DNA of 64,000 nucleotides from positions 62,001 to 126,000 of the forward strand of contig NZ_JACIEK010000011.1 of assembly GCF_014196835.1 (NCBI RefSeq). Direction: 5' to 3'. The notes beneath the pieces were generated by a model. The model was not told the DNA's origin. It worked only from the letters and a program-made list of their open reading frames with translations, and made no database searches. The position numbers and the translations under genes are program-made. Source of the DNA: Aureimonas pseudogalii. Its GTDB lineage: Bacteria > Pseudomonadota > Alphaproteobacteria > Rhizobiales > Rhizobiaceae. Positions 33,209 through 42,056 of the stretch are shown one piece after another. Position 1 is the stretch's first letter, and the number at the start of each line of letters is the position of its first letter.

Positions 33209-33882
33209 GCGACGCCGCCGCGAAGGCCGGCGGCGAGTGCGTTGACGGCGGCCGAGGCCAGGGCGCTGCCGCCGCGCCGGCCGCGCAGCGTCACGAAGGG
33301 CACGCCGCGCGGATTGGCCTCGAGTTCGGCCTTGGATTCGGCAGCGCCAACGAATCCGACGGGCAGGCCGAGGATCACGGCCGGGCGCGGCGCGCCCTCG
33401 TCCAGCCGCTCCAGAAGGCGGAAGAGCGCGGTCGGCGCGTTGCCGATCGCCACCACCGCCCCGGCGAGATCGCCGGTCCAGAGATCGACCTGTGCGGCCG
33501 AGCGCGTCGTGCCAGCCGCTTGAGCCTGCTCGCTGACGCCGGCTTCGTTCAGGCGGCAGATCACGGCGTTGTTCGCCGGCAGATGCCGGACGATGATGCC
33601 GTGGCGCACCATCTCGGCATCGACGAGGATCGGCGCGCCGGCCGCGAGCGCTGAGGCCCCGGCCGCGACGGCGCCGGGCGACATCACGAGATCGGCGAGG
33701 ATGTCGACCATGCCGCAGGCGTGGACGAGGCGGATGGCGAGCGCCCGCTCGGGCTCGGCGAGGTCCGCCAGAGCGGCGCCCCCCTCGCGGCGAATCGCTT
33801 CGAAGCTCGCGTCGTAGATGCCTTGCGGATCGCGCAGGTAGGGGAGCGGCTTGGATGTGAGCGGCACGGGGTCAGGCGACAT
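33205..33882 (-). CDS. cobH: Precorrin-8X methylmutase (CobH/CbiC)
   Basis: A 225-residue enzyme that moves a methyl group from C11 to C12, giving hydrogenobyrinate or its cobalt form. The catalytic histidine is in RLVHACGMVDI, and other family segments are PILVDAEMVRHGI, VAIGNAPTALFRLLE and LGLPVGFVGAAESK. The length is typical. It begins 10 bases after the cbiX stop and overlaps cobL by four bases. The operon places the earliest enzyme (CbiX) and the late CobH first. Confidence 0.95.
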   Translation of the reverse strand: MSPDPVPLTSKPLPYLRDPQGIYDASFEAIRREGGAALADLAEPERALAIRLVHACGMVDILADLVMSPGAVAAGASALAAGAPILVDAEMVRHGIIVRHLPANNAVICRLNEAGVSEQAQAAGTTRSAAQVDLWTGDLAGAVVAIGNAPTALFRLLERLDEGAPRPAVILGLPVGFVGAAESKAELEANPRGVPFVTLRGRRGGSALASAAVNALAAGLRGGVA

Positions 33883-33892
33883 GGCGCAGCCC

Positions 33893-35200
33893 TCAGCGCC
33901 GCTTCATCGAGCGGGGCCCCAGCGGGTGGTCGGCATGGGGATAGGGGTGGTGCGTGTGCCCGTGGTCGCCGTGGCCGTGGCCGTGGCCGTGGCCGTGAGC
34001 ATGCGCGTCCCCATGCGAATGGGAATGACCGTGACCTGCCGGCTCATTTCCGTGCGCGTGCGCCGCTTCGTGCGAATGGATGTGGGGATGCGGGTTATCG
34101 TGAGCATGGGGGTGGGCGTGGTCATGGCCGTGCGAATGCGCATGGTCGCCATGGTCATGCGTATTCGCCTCGGAGGCATGTTCGTGACCGTGCCGGGCGG
34201 AATGCCCCTGCCCGCCCGCCACGTGCGAGTGTCCATGAGACGCACCCTCCGCCGCGTGGTCGTGCCCCTCCATCGCCGCAGCCTTGCAGGCACCGATGCA
34301 GGTTCCCTCGCAGAAGCGGCAGTCGGCGGTCGTGCCGATGCCCTCGACATGGTGGTGATGGCTCTCCTGCGGCAGGCCGACCTCCACCTCGAAGCCCAGC
34401 ACCTGCTCGCGGTACTTGCACATCTGGCAGTTCATGTTGTTCGTGCCCTCGATCGTCTCGCGCAGACGATCGACGAAGGTCTCCACCACGAGGTCGTGGG
34501 CGCCGAGATAGCCGGCTTTCAGGAAGCGGATCTCGGGATGGCGCGCGGCCACCGCGTCGGTGGCGTCGAAGATGCGGCGAACCAGGATGCCGGTGAAGAG
34601 GAAATAGGGGAAGACGACGATACGCCGGTAGCCGAGGCGCGAGGCGTGCTCGAGGCCGGGATCGACGAGCGGGAAGGTGACGCCGGAATAGGCGGTCTCG
34701 CCCCAGCCGAAGCCGAGCCCCTCCCAGAGCATGCGCATGACCTTGGCGACGTTGGAATTGGCGTCAGGGTCCGAGGCCCCGCGGCCCACCACCACGAGCA
34801 TCGTGTCGTGCAGCGCCTCGCCGTCGCGCCAGCCATCGTCCCGCAGGCACTCGCGGATGCGCTCGCCGGCGGCGCGGATCATCTTGGGGTCGATGCCGAG
34901 TTCGCGCCCGTAGGTCACGGGTAGGCCGTTGGCGGCCGAATAGGTGTTGAGGACGGAGGGAATGTCGTTCTTGGCGTGGCCGGCGGCAAACAGCATGCCC
35001 GGCAGCGCCATCACCTCGCGCGCGCCCTCCGACCGCAGCTTGTCGAGACCTTCGCGGATGATCGGCTTGGCGAATTCCAGATAGCCGTATTCGACGCGCC
35101 AGTCCGGCAGGCGCCGGGCGATCTTCTCGGAGAGGCCGCGAAACTCGTCCACCGCCCCCTGGTCGCGGCTGCCATGGCCGCACAGCATCAAGGCCTTCAT
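33893..35200 (-). CDS. cbiX: CbiX-type sirohydrochlorin cobaltochelatase with Fe-S motif and long histidine-rich tail
   Basis: A 435-residue long-form CbiX, which inserts cobalt into sirohydrochlorin at the start of the early-cobalt route. Two chelatase half-domains span residues 1-250, with the catalytic pair His10 (CGHGSRD) and His75 (AAGHAKND). A cysteine segment follows: MNCQMC (Cys258, Cys261), matching the M-x-C-x-x-C motif that binds a 4Fe-4S cluster in Bacillus megaterium CbiX, and CRFCEGTCIGAC (Cys294, 297, 301, 305). Residues 311-425 contain about 41 histidines, mostly in HxH and HGH repeats, fit for holding cobalt or nickel. GGAG precedes the ATG at 35198-35200. It heads the minus-strand cob operon. 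No riboswitch was recognised upstream. Confidence 0.93.
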   Translation of the reverse strand: MKALMLCGHGSRDQGAVDEFRGLSEKIARRLPDWRVEYGYLEFAKPIIREGLDKLRSEGAREVMALPGMLFAAGHAKNDIPSVLNTYSAANGLPVTYGRELGIDPKMIRAAGERIRECLRDDGWRDGEALHDTMLVVVGRGASDPDANSNVAKVMRMLWEGLGFGWGETAYSGVTFPLVDPGLEHASRLGYRRIVVFPYFLFTGILVRRIFDATDAVAARHPEIRFLKAGYLGAHDLVVETFVDRLRETIEGTNNMNCQMCKYREQVLGFEVEVGLPQESHHHHVEGIGTTADCRFCEGTCIGACKAAAMEGHDHAAEGASHGHSHVAGGQGHSARHGHEHASEANTHDHGDHAHSHGHDHAHPHAHDNPHPHIHSHEAAHAHGNEPAGHGHSHSHGDAHAHGHGHGHGHGDHGHTHHPYPHADHPLGPRSMKRR

Positions 35201-35428
35201 CGCATCGTCTCCTCGTCTTCGCCGGAGGAGGCGCCGCGGGCGTGGAGCCCGGCAGCGACGCGATCCGACAGTTTTCGCGTGCCACCCCCGGTTTGGGTCG
35301 GCGCATCGCAAAATCCGGTGTCGAGCCCGTGAGGGCACCGTCAGTTGAGCGGCCTCCATGACGGGAATGCGCCGGCAGGTCAAATCACGGGACGCAGTGA
35401 CGCCGTCCGGTGCGCGGGCGCCCGCCGG

Positions 35429-35836
35429 TCACGAGGGCTCGAACGCCGCGAGGATCGGGCACGGCCCCGCCGACCCCGCGCCGCATTCGCGCGTCAGGCG
35501 TGACAGGGCCTCGCGCGCGGCCTTCATCTTCGCGATCTCGGCGTCCAGCGCCGCGATCCGCCCGGCGGCGAGCTCGCGGGCGCGGGCGCGGTCGTCTGTG
35601 GCGTCGAGGGCGAGAAGCTCGGCGATCTCCTCCAGCGTGAACCCCGCCGCCTTGGCGGAGCGGATGAAGCGCAGGCGGCGGACGGCTTCCTCGCCATAGC
35701 GCCTGATGCCGCCGCCGGACCCGCCGCCTTCCGGGCGTGTGGGCGTCTCCAAGAGACCGCGCCGTTGATAGTAGCGCACCGTCTCGACGCCGACCTCGCC
35801 CTCGCGCGCCAGCCCTGCAATCGTCCATTCCCGCAT
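35429..35836 (-). CDS. MerR-family regulator, metal-site variant
   Basis: A 135-residue MerR-type transcription factor. The N-terminal winged helix has WTIAGLAREGEVGVETVRYYQRRGLL, followed by RRYGEEAVRRLRFIRSAKAAGFTLEEIAELL and a long dimerisation helix. The C-terminal metal loop reads ECGAGSAGPCPILAAF, like the Cys117/Cys126-Pro-Leu/Ile end of mercury-sensing MerR. The third mercury ligand, Cys82 of MerR, lies in a segment that here reads LDATDDRARAR with no cysteine. It therefore may sense another thiol-linked signal. It is divergent from a glutaredoxin-MauE gene, with a MerR-type promoter between them. Confidence 0.88.
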   Translation of the reverse strand: MREWTIAGLAREGEVGVETVRYYQRRGLLETPTRPEGGGSGGGIRRYGEEAVRRLRFIRSAKAAGFTLEEIAELLALDATDDRARARELAAGRIAALDAEIAKMKAAREALSRLTRECGAGSAGPCPILAAFEPS

Positions 35837-35839
35837 CGC

Positions 35840-35871
35840 TTGACTCCGTACCAGGGTACGGACCCCATATG
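35840..35871 (+). promoter_or_regulatory. MerR-type promoter and operator for the glutaredoxin-MauE gene
   Basis: The -35 TTGACT (35840-35845) and the -10 CATATG (35866-35871) are 20 bases apart, longer than normal, which is the mark of promoters that MerR proteins activate by untwisting DNA. The spacer holds a perfect dyad, CCGTACC-AG-GGTACGG (35846-35861), very similar to operators of mercury and zinc MerR-type regulators. Confidence 0.88.
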
Positions 35872-35912
35872 GGGAGCAGTTCGCCCATCAACGAGACGAG
35901 AAAGCTGCTTCC

Positions 35913-36686
35913 ATGTCGTCCGCAGCCGAGCCCCGCCACGCCGTGCTCTACCGCATGGTGACCGACACGCATGTCTGCCCCTACGGGCTGAAGGCCCGCG
36001 ATCTCCTCCGGCGGCAGGGCTACGCGGTGGAGGACCGTTGGCTGACGACACGCGAGGCGACCGACGCCTTCAAGGCCGAGCACGACGTGAAGACGACGCC
36101 GCAGACCTTCATCGACGGTCGGCGGATCGGCGGCTACGACGACGTGCGCCGCCACTTCGGAAAGGCGGTCGCCGACCCGAAGGCCACCAGCTACAGGCCG
36201 GTGGCGGCGCTGTTCGCGATCACGGCCCTGATGGCACTGGCCGCGAGCCATGCGGTCGATGGCACCGCCTTGACGCCGCGCGCGGCCGAGTGGTTCGTGG
36301 CCTTCAGCATGGTGGTGCTGGCGCTCCTAAAGCTGCAGAACGTCGAGAGCTTCGCCACCATGTTCCTGAACTACGATCTCCTGGCGAAGCGCTGGGTGCC
36401 CTATTCCTACCTCTACCCCTTCGCCGAGGGGCTGGCGGGCCTCCTGATGATCGCCGGCGTGCTGAACTGGATCTCGGTTCCGGTGGCGCTGTTCGTCGGC
36501 ACGGTGGGCGCGGTGTCGGTGTTCAAGGCCGTCTATCTCGACAGGCGCGAGCTGAAATGTGCCTGCGTCGGCGGCGCGAGCAACGTGCCGCTCGGCTTCG
36601 TGTCGCTGACAGAGAACCTGATGATGGTCGCCATGGCGCTGTGGATGGCGGTCAAGGTCTGGGGGCCGGCGGCCGGCCCCATGTGA
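35913..36686 (+). CDS. Glutaredoxin domain fused to MauE/DoxX-type membrane domain
   Basis: A 257-residue fusion. Residues 10-85 form a glutaredoxin-like domain with active site VCPYG (a single cysteine, where classical glutaredoxin has CPYC) and the cis-proline loop TTPQTFIDGRRIGG. Residues 95-250 form a MauE-like membrane domain with about four spans and a cysteine pair in LKCACVGGASNVPLG. MauE proteins help to form disulfides in the periplasm for methylamine dehydrogenase; this protein probably moves reducing or oxidising equivalents across the membrane. It is controlled by the divergent MerR regulator through the operator at 35840-35871. The substrate is unknown. Confidence 0.85.
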   Translation: MSSAAEPRHAVLYRMVTDTHVCPYGLKARDLLRRQGYAVEDRWLTTREATDAFKAEHDVKTTPQTFIDGRRIGGYDDVRRHFGKAVADPKATSYRPVAALFAITALMALAASHAVDGTALTPRAAEWFVAFSMVVLALLKLQNVESFATMFLNYDLLAKRWVPYSYLYPFAEGLAGLLMIAGVLNWISVPVALFVGTVGAVSVFKAVYLDRRELKCACVGGASNVPLGFVSLTENLMMVAMALWMAVKVWGPAAGPM

Positions 36687-36994
36687 GGCCACGACCTCGC
36701 GAGAAAAGCCGCCTCGGACCGGGGCGCCAAGCCAGTGAACCCGTCCAATTCGTAACATCACGCCCACTTGATCGGGGCTTCGGAAAGTGCCAATTCCCTC
36801 CTCGCTCCGCCGGCCCTCCCGCCGCGCGGGGCATCTCAAAACGGACCTCACCGACCCCATGCCCAGCGACAGTCACCCTCGATTGACGTCGCCGCGCGCG
36901 TGTCTTGCCGGACGCCGCCTCCCGCGCATCGCCTGACGCGCCGTGGGGTCGCCTTCCGCCGGACTCCGCACGCGGCGATCCACGGAGACGACCC
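36687..36994. other. Intergenic region before mgtE
   Basis: These 308 bases contain no credible gene. A TTGACG at about 36885 resembles a -35 element but no matching -10 was found 16-18 bases downstream. I did not recognise a magnesium riboswitch. GGAGA near 36985 is the ribosome-binding site of mgtE. Confidence 0.5.
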
Positions 36995-38362
36995 ATGCAA
37001 GACCTTCTCGATCGCGATCGGCTCGCGAGCCATGACCGCTCGGGCGACCTCGGCGCCCTCCATGTCGCCGACATCGCCGTCCATCTCGACGCGCTCTCGC
37101 CGGCGGAGGCCGCGCTCGCCGTGTCCCGCCTGCCGCTGGAGCGCGCCGCGGCGGTTCTCGACCATCCCTCCTTGGCCGACCCCACGGGGCTCCTGGCCGC
37201 GCTGGAGCCCTCCGCCGCCGCCGCGATCCTCGACGCGATGGCGGCCGACCGTCTGGCCGATCTCTTCCGCGACATGGAGGAGCCGCCGCGCAAGCGCTTG
37301 ACCGCGCTGCTGACGCCGGAGGCGCGCGCCATCGTCGCAGCGCTGCTCGTGCATCCCGTCCACAGCGCGGGCGCACTGATGACCACCGAGTTCGTCAGCG
37401 TTCCCGCCAGCTGGAGCGTGGGCGAAACGCTGCGCCACATCCGCGAGGTCGAGAGCGAGCGCGAGACGATCTACGCGATCTACGTGCTCGATCCCGTCTC
37501 CCATCGGCTTCAGCGCTCGGTGTCGCTGCGCCGCCTGATCTCGGGCGACCCGGAAGCGCCCGTCGGCTCGGTGGCGCGCTTCGAGCGGCCCGTCACGGTG
37601 CTGCCGCAGGTCGATCGCGAGGAGGTGGCCCGCCTCATCTCGAAATACGACCTTCTCGCCATCCCCGTGGTGGACGAGAAGAACCACATGCTCGGCATCG
37701 TCACGGTGGACGACGTCATCGACGCGATGACGGAGGAGACCACGGAGGACGTGCACAAGTTCGGCGGCATGGAGGCGCTGGACGAGCCCTACACGCGCAT
37801 CGGCTTTCTCGACATGCTGCAGAAGCGCGCCGGCTGGCTCGCCGTGCTCTTCCTGTCGGAGATGCTGACGGCAAGCGCCATGCAGCATTTCGAGGACGAG
37901 CTGGAAAAGGCCGTCGTGCTGACGCTCTTCATTCCGCTCATCATGAGCTCGGGCGGCAATTCGGGGTCGCAGGCGACCTCGCTCATCATCCGCGCGCTGG
38001 CGCTCGGCGAATTGCAGCTGAAGGACTGGTGGCGCGTGGCGCTGCGTGAGGCGCCGACGGGCCTCGCGCTCGGCAGCTTCCTCGGCGTCATCGGCATCGC
38101 CCGCATCGCGCTGTGGCAGCAAACGGGGATCTACGACTACGGGCCGCACTGGCCGCTGGTGGCGCTGACCGTCGGCCTAGCGCTCGTGGCGATCGTCACC
38201 TTCGGCTCGCTTGCGGGCTCGATGCTGCCCTTCGCGCTGAAGCGTCTCGGCTTCGACCCGGCGAGCGCCTCGGCGCCGTTCGTGGCGACGCTCGTCGACG
38301 TCTCCGGCCTCGTCATCTACTTCTCGGTGGCGACGCTGGTGCTAAGCGGCACGCTGCTCTGA
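36995..38362 (+). CDS. mgtE: Magnesium transporter MgtE
   Basis: A 455-residue MgtE channel. The cytoplasmic N domain (about residues 10-135) contains the LSPAEAALAVSRLP and MAADRLADLFRDM helical repeats. Two CBS domains (about 140-265) include AGALMTTEFVSV and IPVVDEKNHMLGIVTVDDVID, and sense cytoplasmic magnesium. Five transmembrane helices follow, with the pore-lining signature LFIPLIMSSGGNSGSQATSLIIRALALGE (shown here in its first part only: positions about 320-340). The length is typical. GGAGA precedes the ATG at 36995; an upstream in-frame start would add 30 unlikely residues. A hairpin follows the stop. Confidence 0.95.
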   Translation: MQDLLDRDRLASHDRSGDLGALHVADIAVHLDALSPAEAALAVSRLPLERAAAVLDHPSLADPTGLLAALEPSAAAAILDAMAADRLADLFRDMEEPPRKRLTALLTPEARAIVAALLVHPVHSAGALMTTEFVSVPASWSVGETLRHIREVESERETIYAIYVLDPVSHRLQRSVSLRRLISGDPEAPVGSVARFERPVTVLPQVDREEVARLISKYDLLAIPVVDEKNHMLGIVTVDDVIDAMTEETTEDVHKFGGMEALDEPYTRIGFLDMLQKRAGWLAVLFLSEMLTASAMQHFEDELEKAVVLTLFIPLIMSSGGNSGSQATSLIIRALALGELQLKDWWRVALREAPTGLALGSFLGVIGIARIALWQQTGIYDYGPHWPLVALTVGLALVAIVTFGSLAGSMLPFALKRLGFDPASASAPFVATLVDVSGLVIYFSVATLVLSGTLL

Positions 38363-38366
38363 GCCC

Positions 38367-38398
38367 ATCCGGGAGGCCGAAATCTCGACCTCCCGGAT
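38367..38398. terminator. Shared hairpin between mgtE and the catalase-family gene
   Basis: ATCCGGGAGG (38367-38376) pairs with CCTCCCGGAT (38389-38398), five bases after the mgtE stop and nine bases after the converging catalase-family gene end. There is no T-run, but its place between convergent genes fits a bidirectional terminator. Confidence 0.65.
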
Positions 38399-38406
38399 CG
38401 CCCGTC

Positions 38407-39489
38407 TCAGGCGGGGATGCGATCGACCGTGCCGGTGTTCTCGGCGGCGATGCCGTTCTCGGCGTGGCGGAACTTCGACAGCGCCTCGTAGACCTGCAGC
38501 CGGGCCCGCATCACCGAGCCGAGCGGACGGTGTGCGGCCAGGCCATGGGCGGGACGGAAGGTCATCACGTCGTCGAAATAGCGCCGGCGGGCGTCGCTAT
38601 AGGCGTCCTGCGCGGGCACGCGCAGCGTCGCGACGGTGCGGTAGGGGCTTTCCTCGGTCGGCCAGTCGACCGAGGCGTCCTCGATCGACTGCGTCTCGGC
38701 GTTCGTCCAGAGCTGCACGCGCAGTTCGAACACCGCCTCCTGGGCCCGCAGATAATCCACCGCCGCGTGGCGGAAGCCGTCCTCGTCGTCCTTCGGGTCG
38801 AGCGTCCAGTCCTTCAGCGCGAGCTGCGCCGGAGCCACCGGAAACAGCCCGAACTTGGCGACATGTTCGCCGTAGCGCAGCGGCGCCTGGCTGAAATAGG
38901 GCTCGGCGAGCGGGTGCGAGAAGGGATGGCCGAAGAAGTCGGCCTTTGCGCTTTCGGTGCCGAAGGCGTTCAGCACGGTGTTGACGCCGCGCATCGCGGC
39001 CGAGACCGCGCTCTTGAAGCCCTCGGGCATCGGCGTCGCCGTGCCGATCATCTTGCCGTCGCGCAGGAACCCCTTCGCGGTGCCGGAGGGAAAGGTCGTG
39101 CCGGTGGCGAGCACGAAGTCCTGCGTCTCGGCATCGTGGCCGGGCAGCTTCTCGCCGGCGACGCCGAAGACCTTCAGGGACACGCCGCGATGGGTGGAGA
39201 CGCGGTCGCCGAGCGTCTCGCCCGGTCCCTGCGCGAAGCGCAGGGCGACGTCGAACGTGCCGCCTGCCGCGAACAACCCTTGCGCCAGTTCCGGCGGCAG
39301 CGCCGGCGAGACCGCGAGCGTGCCGAGCGCGCAGGCGCTGCTCTTGGCGTGGCTGGCGCGCACCGCATGGCCGTCGCGCTTCTCCACGGTCTGGCTGGAT
39401 TTCGTCATTCCGTCGATGATCCCGCGGATCGTCGCCTGCTCGTCCGGCTCGGGCGTCTCGATCTCGGGGGCGTAGCGAAGCGGCGTCAT
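38407..39489 (-). CDS. Catalase-family heme protein
   Basis: A 360-residue protein of the short catalase-related family. The distal histidine motif is present in RASHAKSSACALGTL (like R-x-x-HAKG of catalases), followed by FDVALRFAQGPGE, STHRGVSLKVFGV and TQDFVLATG, which parallel the catalase heme pocket. The protein lacks the full-length catalase N-arm and C-terminal flavodoxin-like domain. Such proteins are heme peroxidases, dismutases or lipid-peroxide enzymes; the exact activity is not known. The ATG at 39487-39489 has AAGGAT upstream; the longer frame adds 128 arginine-rich residues without support. It converges with mgtE. Confidence 0.85.
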   Translation of the reverse strand: MTPLRYAPEIETPEPDEQATIRGIIDGMTKSSQTVEKRDGHAVRASHAKSSACALGTLAVSPALPPELAQGLFAAGGTFDVALRFAQGPGETLGDRVSTHRGVSLKVFGVAGEKLPGHDAETQDFVLATGTTFPSGTAKGFLRDGKMIGTATPMPEGFKSAVSAAMRGVNTVLNAFGTESAKADFFGHPFSHPLAEPYFSQAPLRYGEHVAKFGLFPVAPAQLALKDWTLDPKDDEDGFRHAAVDYLRAQEAVFELRVQLWTNAETQSIEDASVDWPTEESPYRTVATLRVPAQDAYSDARRRYFDDVMTFRPAHGLAAHRPLGSVMRARLQVYEALSKFRHAENGIAAENTGTVDRIPA

Positions 39490-39724
39490 GGCGGATCCTT
39501 TCCCAGGAAGGGGCAGCGGGCGACCGATCGTCGGCGCCGCCTTTGGAGAGGAAAAGCGACCGGACCGGCCGTCCGTTCCCGCGCAAGACGATAGCGCGCC
39601 AACGACTTGGGCCCTCGGGCAGATCCCGCCGCGCCGCCGGGAAGCTCTCGCTCGACGCGTGGCGCTTGCGCGGCATGCGCGCCGCGGCCTATGCCCGGTC
39701 GTCCCCGCCGCCGGATTGCAGCCC

Positions 39725-40471
39725 ATGTCGCCCGAAACGATCTTCCTCCTGCTCGTCGGGGCCGCCTTCCTCGCCGGCTTCGTCGACGCGATCGCCGGGG
39801 GCGGCGGCATGATCACCGTGCCCGCCCTCCTCATCGGCGGGCTCGATCCGCTCACCGCGCTCGGCACCAACAAGCTGCAGTCGCTCTTCGGCTCGGGATC
39901 GGCGACGATCTCCTATGCCCGCAAGGGGCACGTCCATCTGCGCTCGCTGCTCCCGGCCGCCGCGCTGTCCTTCGCCGGCGCCGTGGCCGGCGCGCTGCTC
40001 GCGGCCAACCTGCCGCTCGAGTTCCTGCGAACGCTCCTGCCCTTCCTCCTCATCGCCATCGCCGTCTATTTCGCGGTGAAGCCCGGCCTGTCGGACATCG
40101 ACCGCGAGCGCCGCATCTCGCCGCGCAGCTTCGCGCTCTTCCTCGTGCCGCTGGTCGGCGCCTATGACGGGCTGTTCGGACCGGGCACAGGCTCCTTCTT
40201 CATGCTCGCCTTCGTGGGCCTCGCGGGCTACGGCGTGTTGAAGGCCACCGCCCACACCAAGCTTCTGAACTTCGCCTCCAATGTCGGCGGCTTCGCGGTC
40301 TTCGCGGCCGTCGGCTCGATCCACTGGAAGCTCGGCCTCGCCATGGGGGTGGCGCAGTTCCTCGGCGCCCGGCTCGGCGCGGCCTCGGCCATGCGCTTCG
40401 GGGCACGGCTCATCCGCCCGCTTCTCGTCACCGTCTGCATCGCGCTCGCCGTGAAGCTCCTGTGGTCGTGA
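39725..40471 (+). CDS. TSUP-family (TauE/SafE) membrane transporter
   Basis: A 248-residue integral membrane protein with seven or eight hydrophobic spans, an early [21 protein letters not shown] motif and a repeat-type middle segment [19 protein letters not shown]. This family exports sulfite or sulfoacetate, or takes up other small anions or sulfur compounds; the substrate here is not known. Its stop overlaps the cobQ start (GTGA), so it is probably translated together with a cobalamin enzyme. The methionine at 39725 is directly before the first membrane span, whereas longer frames read through sequence opposite the catalase-family gene. Confidence 0.88.
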   Translation: MSPETIFLLLVGAAFLAGFVDAIAGGGGMITVPALLIGGLDPLTALGTNKLQSLFGSGSATISYARKGHVHLRSLLPAAALSFAGAVAGALLAANLPLEFLRTLLPFLLIAIAVYFAVKPGLSDIDRERRISPRSFALFLVPLVGAYDGLFGPGTGSFFMLAFVGLAGYGVLKATAHTKLLNFASNVGGFAVFAAVGSIHWKLGLAMGVAQFLGARLGAASAMRFGARLIRPLLVTVCIALAVKLLWS

Positions 40472-41952
40472 GCCGCACGCCCGCCCTGATGCTGCAGGGC
40501 ACGGGCTCGGACGTGGGAAAAAGCGTCCTCGTCGCCGGGCTCTGCCGGCTCTTCGCCGACCAGGGCTTGCGGGTGCGCCCGTTCAAGCCGCAGAACATGT
40601 CGAACAATGCCGCCGTCGCCGCCATTCCCGGCAGCGACGAGTGGGGCGAGATCGGCCGCGCGCAGTGGCTGCAGGCGCTGGCCTGCCGCGTGCCGCCCAC
40701 CGTCCACATGAACCCGGTGCTCCTCAAGCCGCAGTCCGAGACGGGCTCGCAGATCGTGGTGCAGGGCCGCGTCGCCGGCGCCGCGCGGGGCCGCGACTAC
40801 CAGCGCCTCAAGCCGGCGCTCCTCGCCCGCGTCCTCGAGAGCTTCGAGCATGTCTGCGCCGACGCCGATCTCGTGATCGTGGAGGGCGCGGGCTCGCCCG
40901 CCGAGATCAACCTTCGCGCCGGCGACATCGCCAACATGGGCTTTGCCACCGCGGCGCGCGTGCCCGTGCTGCTCGTCGGCGACATCGACCGCGGCGGCGT
41001 CATCGCCTCGCTCGTCGGCACCCACGCGATCCTGCCCCCCGAGGACCGCGCCCCGATCGCGGGCTTCCTCGTCAACAAGTTCCGCGGCGACGTGTCGCTC
41101 TTCGACGAAGGGCTGGCGGCCGTCACGCGCTTCACCGGCTGGCCCTCCTTCGGCGTCGTGCCCTGGCTTGCCGGAGCCGCGCGGCTGCCGGCCGAGGATT
41201 CCGTGGCGCTGGAGCGCCTGTCGCGTCAGCCCGCTCGGGCGGGAGACGTGGTGGTCGCCGTGCCGCGGCTGGAGCGCATCGCCAATTTCGACGATCTCGA
41301 CCCCCTCCTCCATCATCCCGGCGTCACGGTCGTCTTCGTGGCGCCGGGCGAGCGGCTGCCCGAGCGCGCCGATCTCGTGCTGATCCCCGGCTCGAAATCC
41401 ACGATCGCCGATCTCCTTGCCCTTCGCCGCAACGGTTGGGACCGCGATCTCGCCGCCCACCATGCACGCGGCGGGCGCGTCCTCGGCCTCTGCGGCGGCT
41501 ACCAGATGCTCGGCCGGCGCATCCGCGACCCCGAGGGCGCGGACGGCGAGATCCGGGAAGCCGAAGGGCTGGGGCTCCTCGACGTCGAGACGGTGATGGC
41601 GGGCGAGAAGACCGTGCGCCCCGTCGCCGCCCGCTCGCCCGAGGGCGACCCGATCGAAGCCTACGAGATCCACATGGGCGCGACCGACGGCCCCGACCGC
41701 GCCCGGCCGCTGGCGCTGATCGACGGCCGCCCGGAGGGCGCCACCAGCGCGGACGGGAGCGTCGCCGGCACCTATCTGCACGGGCTCTTCACCGCCGACC
41801 GCTGGCGCGCGCACTTCCTCGCCAATCTCGGCCTCACCGACGCCGGCAGCCGCTACGGCGACGGCGTGGAGGCCGCGCTTGACGAGATCGCGGCGGATCT
41901 CGCCCGCACGCTCGACACGCCCGCGATGCTGCGGCTGGCGCGCACGCGCTGA
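40468..41952 (+). CDS. cobQ: Cobyric acid synthase
   Basis: A 494-residue glutamine amidotransferase that amidates the b, d, e and g side chains of adenosylcobyrinate diamide. The N-terminal domain has the P-loop in [17 protein letters not shown] and the segment [12 protein letters not shown]; the C-terminal glutaminase domain has [12 protein letters not shown], the nucleophile cysteine in [11 protein letters not shown] and the late [12 protein letters not shown] at 40468 is used because it overlaps the TSUP stop as GTGA; a second GTG at 40462 would add two codons. The gene is apart from the main cob operons and follows a transporter. Confidence 0.95.
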   Translation: MSRTPALMLQGTGSDVGKSVLVAGLCRLFADQGLRVRPFKPQNMSNNAAVAAIPGSDEWGEIGRAQWLQALACRVPPTVHMNPVLLKPQSETGSQIVVQGRVAGAARGRDYQRLKPALLARVLESFEHVCADADLVIVEGAGSPAEINLRAGDIANMGFATAARVPVLLVGDIDRGGVIASLVGTHAILPPEDRAPIAGFLVNKFRGDVSLFDEGLAAVTRFTGWPSFGVVPWLAGAARLPAEDSVALERLSRQPARAGDVVVAVPRLERIANFDDLDPLLHHPGVTVVFVAPGERLPERADLVLIPGSKSTIADLLALRRNGWDRDLAAHHARGGRVLGLCGGYQMLGRRIRDPEGADGEIREAEGLGLLDVETVMAGEKTVRPVAARSPEGDPIEAYEIHMGATDGPDRARPLALIDGRPEGATSADGSVAGTYLHGLFTADRWRAHFLANLGLTDAGSRYGDGVEAALDEIAADLARTLDTPAMLRLARTR

Positions 41953-42056
41953 GCGAATGGTCCCCATCAAGGGATCCTCCGGCTTCGCTTACGAAAGTTT
42001 CATTGGCCGCCTTCTATCGGGCCCCTAGAGTTGTGTTGGTGCACAAGGAGCCCCGT

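Noticed and set aside
33926-34270. Short tandem repeats resembling a repeat array or CRISPR
   Set aside because: The repeats are His/Gly codons of the CbiX tail in one unbroken frame; there are no spacers of fixed length and no cas genes.
35201-35428. Possible cobalamin riboswitch upstream of cbiX
   Set aside because: A GACCTGCC string on the minus strand resembles the end of a B12 box, but the core with CCCCGC-ACTG and the other blocks are missing.
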